Below, piece after piece: positions 1 to 5,831 of a DNA stretch of 5,978 bases (within the stretch, counting starts at the first letter, position 1; each line of letters opens with the position of its first letter). The stretch comes from Deltaproteobacteria bacterium (GTDB lineage: Bacteria; JAUYMQ01): the NCBI GenBank assembly GCA_030698575.1, contig JAUYMQ010000425.1, positions 1 through 5,978 on the forward strand, read 5' to 3'. The position numbers were made by a program, and so were the translations under genes. The notes below the pieces were generated by a model. That model was not told the DNA's origin. It made no database searches and was given only the letters and a program-made list of their open reading frames with translations.

Positions 1-401
1 CGGAGTACCCGCTTGTTCTCAACGTCTTCAGGCCCACGGTCTTCTACGGCGGCCGGACGGCGAACATGCCATATCTGCTGGAGATCGCGGGCAAGAACCG
101 CCAGGTGGGCTGGGAGTCCTGGATCGAGATCCACCGCGGCACGGCGAGCTTGTACGGCATCAGCGACCGGGACATGGTCTGGGTCGAGTCACCCCTCGGG
201 AAAATAAAGGTGCGGGCGCGGGTGGATCCCGGAACGAACCCCGAGGTCGTCAGCCTCCCTTTCGGACTGGGCCACGAAGTAGGTGGGCGCTGGGCAAAAG
301 GGTTGGGTGCGAATCCGAACAAGCTTGTTGGAATAGCGACCATGGCCGTGACGGGGGCCAGCGCGTATTCGGTCACACGAGTTAAAGTCTATCGAGCCTG
401 A
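1..401 (+). CDS. Molybdopterin oxidoreductase, C-terminal fragment (MopB1; 5' end outside window)
   Basis: This open frame enters from the left edge (first full codon at base 3) and ends at TGA 399-401, giving 132 visible residues. They match residues 685-816 of the complete oxidoreductase at 3371-5821 without gaps, with about 88 of 132 identical by hand count. That stretch is the C-terminal molydopterin-dinucleotide-binding beta-barrel domain of the DMSO reductase/MopB superfamily. Shared landmarks are TANMPYL near the start, VWVES in the middle, GHE.GGRWAKG.GANPN and the terminal VTGAS. The catalytic region, Fe-S cysteines and any Tat signal lie upstream and cannot be judged. The ferredoxin subunit follows after 11 bases, so both are surely co-transcribed. 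Base composition looks slightly less GC-rich than the second copy. The family is clear; the substrate is unknown. Confidence 0.93.
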   Translation, partial: EYPLVLNVFRPTVFYGGRTANMPYLLEIAGKNRQVGWESWIEIHRGTASLYGISDRDMVWVESPLGKIKVRARVDPGTNPEVVSLPFGLGHEVGGRWAKGLGANPNKLVGIATMAVTGASAYSVTRVKVYRA

Positions 402-559
402 GGAGAAAGAGCGTGCCGCGTTACGGAATGGTGATCGATCTGGACCGGTGCACGGGCTGCCAAGCCTGCGCGGTGGCCTGCAAGGTCGAGAACAACGTGC
501 CCTTCTCCTCACCGGAACTGGCACTGGAGGGGCGGACGATTGCCTGGATGCAGGTCCTC
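3..559 (+). repeat. Diverged direct repeat, copy 1 (MopB C-terminus plus FeS N-terminus)
   Basis: This stretch aligns collinearly with 5423-5978. The coding parts have no gaps and the only length difference is one base in the spacer (11 versus 10). The encoded proteins are about 67% (MopB part) and 78% (FeS part) identical by hand count, so the duplication is old. The offset between copies, 5420 bases, is the size of one gene set. Confidence 0.85.
401..405 (+). promoter_or_regulatory. Ribosome binding site of FeS1 supporting a GTG start
   Basis: AGGAG lies 7 bases before GTG 413 and overlaps the last base of the MopB1 stop codon. It supports the GTG rather than a later in-frame ATG (residue 6) as the start. 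The next copy of the gene starts at the equivalent codon with ATG. Confidence 0.7.
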
Positions 560-1120
560 CCCTTTTACGAGGGGGAGTTTCCCGAGGCGCGCACCCGCTT
601 CATGCCCGCGCTCTGTAACCACTGCGAAATCCCACCCTGCGTCACGATCTGCCCGACGAGCGCAACCTACCTGAGCGAGGAGACCGGGATCGTGGCGCAG
701 ATCTATCCGCGCTGCATCGGGTGCCGCTACTGCGCGGTGGCGTGTCCCTATACGGTCAAGTTCTTCAACTGGTTCAAGCCCAAATGGCCCGAGCCGATGG
801 TGGCCGGGTTGAACCCCGACGTTTCGGTGCGTCCCAAGAGCGTCATCGAGAAGTGCACCTTCTGCTCCCACCGTGTGGTGAAGGCACGGGAGCGGGCAGA
901 CGGTGAGAAACGCAAATTGAAGGACGGCGATTACCAAACGGCTTGCCAGGAGGTCTGTCCGGCCAAGGCGATCACGTTCGGTGATCTCGATGATCCGGAG
1001 AGCCGCGTCGCGGCACTCTCGAAGAGCCCGCGGGCATTCCGGTTCGGTGAGGATCTCGGGACCGAACCGAAGGTCTATTACCTCCGCGAGGGAGAGTGGG
1101 ATGTCGAACGCGAACGATGA
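413..1120 (+). CDS. Four-cluster [4Fe-4S] ferredoxin subunit of a CISM complex (FeS1; ActB2/PsrB/TtrB-like)
   Basis: This 235-residue electron-transfer subunit has sixteen cysteines in four cluster sets: C13/16/19/23, C68/71/76/80, C101/104/107/111 and C148/151/178/182. That is the classic four-cubane arrangement of the DmsB/PsrB/TtrB/HmcB family. It should wire the Mo subunit to the NrfD membrane subunit. The segment from the third cluster (CIGCRYC, then FNWF) through NPDVSVR and EKCTFC resembles the ferredoxin half of ActB from Alternative Complex III. Unlike what I recall for ActB, no cluster cysteine is replaced, so four [4Fe-4S] clusters are expected rather than three plus a [3Fe-4S]. 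There is no signal peptide, as usual for subunits exported in complex with a Tat-bearing partner. The start is GTG 413, backed by AGGAG. The 3' end overlaps the NrfD gene by 20 bases. The family is certain; its exact redox partner chemistry is inferred. Confidence 0.95.
   Translation: MPRYGMVIDLDRCTGCQACAVACKVENNVPFSSPELALEGRTIAWMQVLPFYEGEFPEARTRFMPALCNHCEIPPCVTICPTSATYLSEETGIVAQIYPRCIGCRYCAVACPYTVKFFNWFKPKWPEPMVAGLNPDVSVRPKSVIEKCTFCSHRVVKARERADGEKRKLKDGDYQTACQEVCPAKAITFGDLDDPESRVAALSKSPRAFRFGEDLGTEPKVYYLREGEWDVERER
1091..1094 (+). promoter_or_regulatory. Ribosome binding site of the NrfD gene, inside the FeS1 gene
   Basis: GGAG sits 6 bases before ATG 1101, within the final codons of FeS1. 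It decides the NrfD start: the frame is open further upstream to 981, but that extension lies wholly inside FeS1 and lacks membrane-protein character. The 20-base gene overlap implies translational coupling. Confidence 0.65.
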
Positions 1121-2675
1121 ACGGTTCAACGCCGATTGGTTCGCCAACGTTCTTCGCAGGGACACTCGCCTGCTAGTGGCGGCGGTGCCGCTTGTGATCC
1201 TCGTGCTTTCGGCCGGATTTGTATATTGGCGGCAGTTCACTACCGGGATGGGGGTCACGGGTCTCAACCGACCGAGCTACTGGGGCCTCTACATCGTCAA
1301 CTGTGTCTTCTTCGTCGGCGTGAGCGCAGGGGGCATTCTCATCGCCTCTCTGGTCCACGCGCTGGGCGTCAAGCAATTCAGATCGGTGGCCCGCATCGCG
1401 GAGCTGATGGCAATAAGCTGCGTAGTGATGGCCGTGACCTCCCTCTTCGTCAATCTTTGCTGGCCTCAGCGGATGCACTTCATCCTCCTGTATGCGAACG
1501 TCAGCTCCCCAATCCTCTGGGACATGTTGAACGTCTCGCTCTACTTCTTCATAAGCCTTGCTTATGGCTACTTCGGGACGCGGTCCGATCTCGTGCGTTT
1601 GATGTCGATCAAACCCAGGCATGCCTGGCTCTTCCGCCTGATGGCGCTTGGCTACACCGATGTCTCCCCCAAGGCTCTGAAGCGTGACGACATCATTCTC
1701 AGAGTCATGGCCGTGGCGGGGCTGCTCGCTGCGGTAGGGATGCATAGCGTCACGGCCTGGATCCTGGGGCTCACCAAGGCCCGGCCGGGCTGGTTCAGCG
1801 CCATCATGGCGCCGCTGTTCATCGTCTCCGCGGCGGTCTCCGGCCTCGCACTGTTGATCGTTTCCGTGGTCCTGATCCGCCGGTACCTTCGCGTGAGAAT
1901 CAAGGACGAGGTCATCCGGAGATTGGCGCAAATACTCACCTTCCTGGTGCTGGCGCTCGGCTATTTCCTGTTCGCCGAAATGCTGACGGTCTTCTATGGC
2001 AAGGAGCCTGCGGTGCTCGAGGTTTTCGAAACCATGATGCATGGACGCTACGCTGTATTCTTCTGGGGCCATCTCCTGCTCGGGCTGATCTTCCCGCTAC
2101 TCCTGTTCGGCGTTGTTCTGGCAGGTATCCCGCGGCGCTGGGTGATCATCGGCGGATTAACCCTGCTCCCCATCGTGGCCGGGATTGCCTTCGTATTCGG
2201 TTTGGCAATGCCGTTCGCCAAGGTGGTCGGCGACGCACTGCCCGGGTGGGTGGGCTACGCCGCAGTGTGGATTGTCGGCCTGGCTCTGCTGCAGGCCTGC
2301 GCCAATGAGCGTCTTGGCGAGGACACCCGGCTCGGAATAGCGGCGGGCCTTGTCGTGCTCGGAATCTTTGCCGAGCGCTGGAACATCGTGCTGCCCTCTC
2401 TCATGGGTCACTCGGCCCTGCCGTTGCCCGGAGTCAGCTATGCGCCCTCGGGGCTGGAGCTCTTGCTAGTCGCGGGGATATATGCGATGGGAGCGTTGGT
2501 CTTTATCGTCGCCGTCTACTTGCTGCCGCTGGTAGAGTCCGAGGAGGATGAACCGCCGCCTCCAGTGCCTGACAGGTCAGGGATAGAGGGGCCTCGATGG
2601 ACGACGATCGAGGACATAAAGCCCCCTCGCTGGCCCGAGATCAAACCTCGGTGGACCGAGATAAAGGGCCCTTGA
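1101..2675 (+). CDS. NrfD/ActC-like integral membrane quinone-interacting subunit
   Basis: This 524-residue polytopic protein belongs to the NrfD/PsrC/ActC family, which exchanges electrons between membrane quinones and the FeS subunit. Hydrophobic segments lie at about residues 24-43, 61-88, 101-120, 127-158, 199-224, 231-260, 274-299, 317-342, 346-370, 382-399, 411-434 and 452-477, so roughly twelve helices. Family-like features are the GVSAGG motif in the second helix, the SSPILWDMLNVSLYF segment (135-149), the MHSVTAW...PGWFSAI pair (214-235) and AERWNIV (424-430). At 524 residues it is longer than PsrC (about 250) and DsrP/HybB-type proteins (about 400). The excess sits in the 345-400 region and in a soluble tail (481-524) of acidic, proline-rich sequence followed by PRW repeats. 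The ATG at 1101 follows a GGAG and overlaps FeS1. It is the last gene of the first set. Family assignment is strong; the quinone site is not assigned. Confidence 0.93.
   Translation: MSNANDERFNADWFANVLRRDTRLLVAAVPLVILVLSAGFVYWRQFTTGMGVTGLNRPSYWGLYIVNCVFFVGVSAGGILIASLVHALGVKQFRSVARIAELMAISCVVMAVTSLFVNLCWPQRMHFILLYANVSSPILWDMLNVSLYFFISLAYGYFGTRSDLVRLMSIKPRHAWLFRLMALGYTDVSPKALKRDDIILRVMAVAGLLAAVGMHSVTAWILGLTKARPGWFSAIMAPLFIVSAAVSGLALLIVSVVLIRRYLRVRIKDEVIRRLAQILTFLVLALGYFLFAEMLTVFYGKEPAVLEVFETMMHGRYAVFFWGHLLLGLIFPLLLFGVVLAGIPRRWVIIGGLTLLPIVAGIAFVFGLAMPFAKVVGDALPGWVGYAAVWIVGLALLQACANERLGEDTRLGIAAGLVVLGIFAERWNIVLPSLMGHSALPLPGVSYAPSGLELLLVAGIYAMGALVFIVAVYLLPLVESEEDEPPPPVPDRSGIEGPRWTTIEDIKPPRWPEIKPRWTEIKGP
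2592..2672 (+). repeat. In-frame PRW...EIK repeats encoding the C-terminal tail of the NrfD subunit
   Basis: Three related units begin at 2592, 2625 and 2646. They encode PRWTTIEDIK, PRWPEIK and PRWTEIK, with periods of 11 and 7 residues. At DNA level each unit starts CCTCGNTGG and ends in a GA(G/C)AT(A/C)AA-like stretch, so the array probably grew by short duplications. It follows an acidic, proline-rich linker (481-490) after the last membrane helix and runs to two residues before the stop. Confidence 0.75.
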
Positions 2676-2844
2676 ACGAACTGACGCTTCTCGGGTTGCT
2701 CTCAGTGACTGGCCCGACCGCATGGGTCTTCGTCTTTAGTTTGTGACCGGCAAAGGTGACGGCCAGAAAAAGCTTTCGCACGGTAAGGCAGAGCCGCTGA
2801 ATTCGCGCGTCGGTAATTGGTGACTTCAGAGAGGGGAATGGCCC
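2676..2844 (+). other. Intergenic region between the two gene sets, candidate promoter region
   Basis: This 169-base gap is the only one of any size here; the other genes are 10-11 bases apart or overlap. It is less GC-rich than its surroundings and has stops in every forward frame. It separates the NrfD stop from the cytochrome start, so the second set may have its own promoter here. I see no convincing -35/-10 pair, no sigma-54 site and no strong hairpin with a T run. It contains four GTGAC motifs (2705, 2743, 2756, 2820) and a CTGGCC/GGCCAG inverted pair (2709-2714 and 2761-2766). Confidence 0.45.
2830..2836 (+). promoter_or_regulatory. Ribosome binding site of the cytochrome gene supporting GTG 2845
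   Basis: AGAGGGG ends 8 bases before GTG 2845. A nearer ATG at 2838 is out of frame with the haem motifs, so the GTG is the best start. It also gives an N-terminus with a hydrophobic anchor. Confidence 0.6.
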
Positions 2845-3360
2845 GTGGGGAGAGCGGTGTTTTTGCTGATTGCCGTCGCTTTCCTCGGGGCCTTCCTTTA
2901 TCTCAACGTCTTGCCACGTTTCAGTCCACAGCCCCGCGCGCAGCCCATGCGCTTCAGCCACAAAGCACACTTCGAGGAGTCGACCTGCGAGGGGTGCCAC
3001 GTGTATGTGATGGAGCATGGGGCGGCGGGGACGCCCACGCTGGAAAACTGCCTGGACTGCCACGACGGCCTTCAGTCGGAGAAGGCGGAGGATCAGAAGG
3101 AGGAGGAGAAGCTGGTCGTCTACGAGGAGGAGGAGAGGGAAATCCCATGGGCGCCCTTTCCCAGGCTGGCGTCACACGTCTTCTTCTCGCATCGGCGGCA
3201 TGCGGCCGTCTCCGAGATCGAGTGCGCCACCTGCCACGAGGACATCGCGGAGTCATTGACGCTCCCCGGAAATCCTCCCTACGAGTTCACGATGAAATGG
3301 TGCCTTGCCTGCCACGAGGAGCAGGAAGCCAGCACCGACTGCGTGGCGTGTCACCGATAG
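2845..3360 (+). CDS. Membrane-anchored pentahaem cytochrome c (ActA-like, class III/c7 fold type)
   Basis: This 171-residue protein has five CXXCH haem-attachment motifs at residues 48-52, 69-73, 127-131, 153-157 and 166-170. A hydrophobic stretch (about 4-23), with no clear AXA cleavage site after it, looks like a signal anchor holding the haem domain on the periplasmic face. Two modules are visible. The first is FSHKAH followed by two haem motifs; the second is FFSHRRH followed by three. Histidines outside the motifs (39, 42, 58, 111, 116, 119) can supply distal ligands. A strongly acidic, lysine/glutamate-rich stretch (about 76-99) separates the modules. Five haems, an N-terminal anchor and this two-plus-three spacing match ActA of Alternative Complex III. 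The gene lies 10 bases before the Mo subunit, so it should pass electrons between that complex and periplasmic partners. Haem count is certain; the ActA relationship is inferred from pattern. Confidence 0.93.
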   Translation: MGRAVFLLIAVAFLGAFLYLNVLPRFSPQPRAQPMRFSHKAHFEESTCEGCHVYVMEHGAAGTPTLENCLDCHDGLQSEKAEDQKEEEKLVVYEEEEREIPWAPFPRLASHVFFSHRRHAAVSEIECATCHEDIAESLTLPGNPPYEFTMKWCLACHEEQEASTDCVACHR

Positions 3361-3364
3361 GGGG
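3359..3364 (+). promoter_or_regulatory. Ribosome binding site of MopB2
   Basis: AGGGGG overlaps the cytochrome stop codon and lies 6 bases before ATG 3371. It fixes the start that places the twin-arginine motif at the N-terminus. The frame is open upstream to TTG 3305, but that extension would bury the Tat signal. Confidence 0.65.
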
Positions 3365-3370
3365 TCCTCG

Positions 3371-5821
3371 ATGGATATAACGCGCCGTGGTTTCCTTTCC
3401 GTAAGTGGGGCGGCGGCAGGGTTGTTGCTGGTCCCGTCGGAAATCAAGGAGCTGCTGCGCGCCGTGGCGGATCACAAGTATCAGTGGCCCGGCCCCGGCA
3501 TCGAGTCGTGGACGAACTCCGTGTGCCAGCTCTGCCCGGGCGGGTGCGGCATTCGCGTCCGCCTGCTCGACGGATGGCCCGTGAGCGTGCGCGGGATCCC
3601 GGGACATCCCGTGAACAAGGGCGGACTGTGCCCGAAGGGCGAGGCGGGGCTGCAGGCGCTCTATGACCCCGACCGGATCCGGCGTCCGATGAAACGCGCC
3701 GGCGAGCGCGGGACGAGCGCCTGGACGGAAATTTCCTGGGACGAGGCCATCGCGCTCGTGGCCGAGCGGCTCGGCGCCCTTCGCGCCGAGGGGCGCCCGG
3801 AAAGCGTGGCCGTCATCGGTGGGCAGTACCGCGGTCTCATGAAGGCCCTCTGGCAGCGCTTCCTCGATGCCTACGGTTCGCCGAACTACATCTCCATGGC
3901 GATGGGATGCGACACCTCGGATACGGTGCTCTGGCTCACCCAGGGGGTGAGGGGCCACGTCGGATATGATCTCGAGAACACCAACTACGTTCTCAACTTC
4001 GGCGTGAGCCTGCTGGAAGGGAGCTGGTCGCCGGTCTGGCAGATACGGTGCTTCGCGGATTTGAAGCAGGGCCGGCCCGGCCGGCGCGCCCGGGTGGTGC
4101 AGGTCGACACCCGCTTCTCCATGACCGCCGCCAAGGCCGACGAGTGGCTGCCTATTCGCCAGGGGACGGACGGCGCCCTCGCGCTGGGAATCGCCCATGT
4201 CCTCCTGCGGGACGGCCTGGTGGACACGGACTTCCTGCGGGATCATGCCTTCGGCCTCGAAGACTGGGTGGACGGGTCCGGCCGTTCGCACGAGGGATTT
4301 CGGACGATGGTGCTTCGGGACTATCCACCTGCGTCGGTCGCGGCGCTGACAGGCGTTCCCGAGCAGAAGATTGTGCGCGTAGCACGTGAATTCGGAGAGA
4401 CGCGCCCCGCAATCGCAATGGGGGATCGAGGCGTCTCCCGCTATCCCAACGGACTTTACGCGCGCTGGGCCATCCACTGCCTGAACGCCCTCGTCGGAAA
4501 TCTCGAACAGCCGGGCGGGGTCCTCACCCCTCCTGAGATTCCCTTCACGCCGCTCCCCCCGCTTCCCGAAGACGGCGATTCCGAGCGCGGGAGAGCGAAG
4601 GCGCGTATCGACGGGGCCGGAACCGCCGACGCCCCGCTCGCGGCGAGCGCGATTCACCGGGTTCCCGAGGCAATCCGAAGCGGGCGGCCCTATCCCGTGG
4701 AGGCGGTGTTTCTCTACCACGCGAATCCGCTCTTCTCACTCCCCGCCGCCCTCGGAATGCGGGAGGCGCTGGCGCGCGTGCCGTTCGTGGTGAGCTTCTC
4801 ACCCTACCTCGACGAAAGTACGGAGGCCGCCGACCTCGTGCTCCCCGATCACATTTTCCTCGAGCGCTGGCAGGATGATCCCACGCCACGGAACATCGGA
4901 TTTCCGGTGCTCGGGATCCGGCAGCCCGTGCGGGAGCCGCTCTACGACACGCGCGCCACCTCCGAGGTCCTCTTCACCCTCGCCAAGGCGCTGGGGGAAC
5001 CTGTCGCCTCCGCGCTCCCGTGGAAGGGGATGGAGACATTCCTCAAGGAGCGGGTTCGGGGAGTCTACGAGTCCGGACGCGGAGAACTGGCCCCCGCCGT
5101 CGCGGTGCGCGGGCGCAAGCCGTCCGCGGAAGAAGACGCGCCGTCTTCTCCACCCGAGGATTTCGACGCATTCTGGCGCCAGCTCCTGGAGCGGGGCGCG
5201 TGGTGGGAGCCTCAATACCGGTATAAGGACTGGCCCCGAACGCTGCAGACACCCTCGGGCCGCTTTGAGTTCTACTCGCAGAATCTCAAGGCCAGGCTGG
5301 GTGACCTGAAACCTCACCTGGACCGGACGGGCGAAACCGCCTCGTCTGCTTCGCCCGGCGCGACGGAAGACCTGCCCTACCTTCCACACCATGCGTCTCT
5401 CGGCAAGGTGGCGTCGCGGGAGGAGTATCCCCTCGTGCTGAACGTTTTTCGCCCGCTCGCGTTTACGGGCGGGAGTACCGCGAACATGCCCTATTTGATC
5501 GAGATCGCCGGCAAGGGGGTCTCCGTTCCCTGGGAATCATGGGTCGAGATCAACCCGGAGACGGCCCGCGGCATGGGAATCCGCGACCGGGATCGGGTCT
5601 GGGTCGAGTCCGCGGTCGGGAAGCTGAACGTGATGGCAAGGCTGCTCCCGGGGACGCCGCCGGAGGTCGCGAACCTCCCCTACGGGTTTGGCCACGAGGC
5701 CGGCGGGCGCTGGGCGAAGGGGACCGGCGCAAATCCCAACGATCTGCTGGGGGCGACATCGATGACCGTCACGGGCGCGTCGGTCTACCCCGTCACGCGG
5801 GTTCGCATCTACAAGGGCTAA
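3371..5821 (+). CDS. Tat-exported molybdopterin oxidoreductase, catalytic subunit (MopB2; CISM family)
   Basis: This complete 816-residue subunit belongs to the DMSO reductase/MopB superfamily. It starts with a twin-arginine signal (TRRGFLSVSG, residues 4-13) and a short hydrophobic core, so it acts on the periplasmic side. Cysteines 52, 55, 59 and 87 (C-x2-C-x3-C-x27-C) form the proximal [4Fe-4S] site, and K89 in CPKG is the usual relay residue. GSPNYISMAMGCDTSD (169-184) places Cys180 where PsrA/PhsA-type enzymes carry the Mo-ligand cysteine. Cofactor-binding signatures follow: PIRQGTDGALALG (261-273), GNLEQPGG (376-383), ADLVLPD (487-493) and the C-terminal dinucleotide-binding domain from about 685. 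Proline-rich or charged stretches at about 386-412 and 580-597 look like surface loops. It sits between the pentahaem cytochrome and FeS2, each 10 bases away. The substrate is unknown; polysulfide, thiosulfate, arsenate or a quinol-oxidase-like role are all possible. Confidence 0.95.
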   Translation: MDITRRGFLSVSGAAAGLLLVPSEIKELLRAVADHKYQWPGPGIESWTNSVCQLCPGGCGIRVRLLDGWPVSVRGIPGHPVNKGGLCPKGEAGLQALYDPDRIRRPMKRAGERGTSAWTEISWDEAIALVAERLGALRAEGRPESVAVIGGQYRGLMKALWQRFLDAYGSPNYISMAMGCDTSDTVLWLTQGVRGHVGYDLENTNYVLNFGVSLLEGSWSPVWQIRCFADLKQGRPGRRARVVQVDTRFSMTAAKADEWLPIRQGTDGALALGIAHVLLRDGLVDTDFLRDHAFGLEDWVDGSGRSHEGFRTMVLRDYPPASVAALTGVPEQKIVRVAREFGETRPAIAMGDRGVSRYPNGLYARWAIHCLNALVGNLEQPGGVLTPPEIPFTPLPPLPEDGDSERGRAKARIDGAGTADAPLAASAIHRVPEAIRSGRPYPVEAVFLYHANPLFSLPAALGMREALARVPFVVSFSPYLDESTEAADLVLPDHIFLERWQDDPTPRNIGFPVLGIRQPVREPLYDTRATSEVLFTLAKALGEPVASALPWKGMETFLKERVRGVYESGRGELAPAVAVRGRKPSAEEDAPSSPPEDFDAFWRQLLERGAWWEPQYRYKDWPRTLQTPSGRFEFYSQNLKARLGDLKPHLDRTGETASSASPGATEDLPYLPHHASLGKVASREEYPLVLNVFRPLAFTGGSTANMPYLIEIAGKGVSVPWESWVEINPETARGMGIRDRDRVWVESAVGKLNVMARLLPGTPPEVANLPYGFGHEAGGRWAKGTGANPNDLLGATSMTVTGASVYPVTRVRIYKG

Positions 5822-5826
5822 GGGGA
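5821..5826 (+). promoter_or_regulatory. Ribosome binding site of FeS2
   Basis: AGGGGA overlaps the last base of the MopB2 stop codon and lies 5 bases before ATG 5832. This mirrors the placement of the FeS1 site after MopB1. Confidence 0.6.
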
Positions 5827-5831
5827 CCTCC

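Noticed and set aside
981-1100. Upstream extension of the NrfD gene to 981
   Set aside because: It lies entirely within FeS1, encodes an Arg/Ser-rich shadow sequence, and ATG 1101 has a GGAG at proper distance.
2709-2740. Possible terminator hairpin after the NrfD gene (GACC...GGTC, then a T-containing stretch)
   Set aside because: The stem is only four pairs and the T run is broken, which is too weak to call.
2775-2803. Possible sigma-70 promoter (TTCGCA, 17-base spacer, TGAATT) before the cytochrome gene
   Set aside because: Only about half of the -10 positions match consensus, no better than chance in this gap.
3305-3370. Upstream extension of MopB2 to a TTG at 3305
   Set aside because: It overlaps the haem-binding end of the cytochrome gene and would put the Tat motif about 25 residues in. 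ATG 3371 has a good ribosome binding site.
2817-3380. 187-residue frame overlapping the cytochrome gene
   Set aside because: It is a shadow in another frame, with Gly/Arg-rich composition and no family features. The pentahaem frame explains the region.
3287-4720. Long minus-strand open frame (477 codons) opposite MopB2
   Set aside because: It is antisense to a clear full-length gene. High GC content produces long antisense frames, and the translation has no recognisable motifs.
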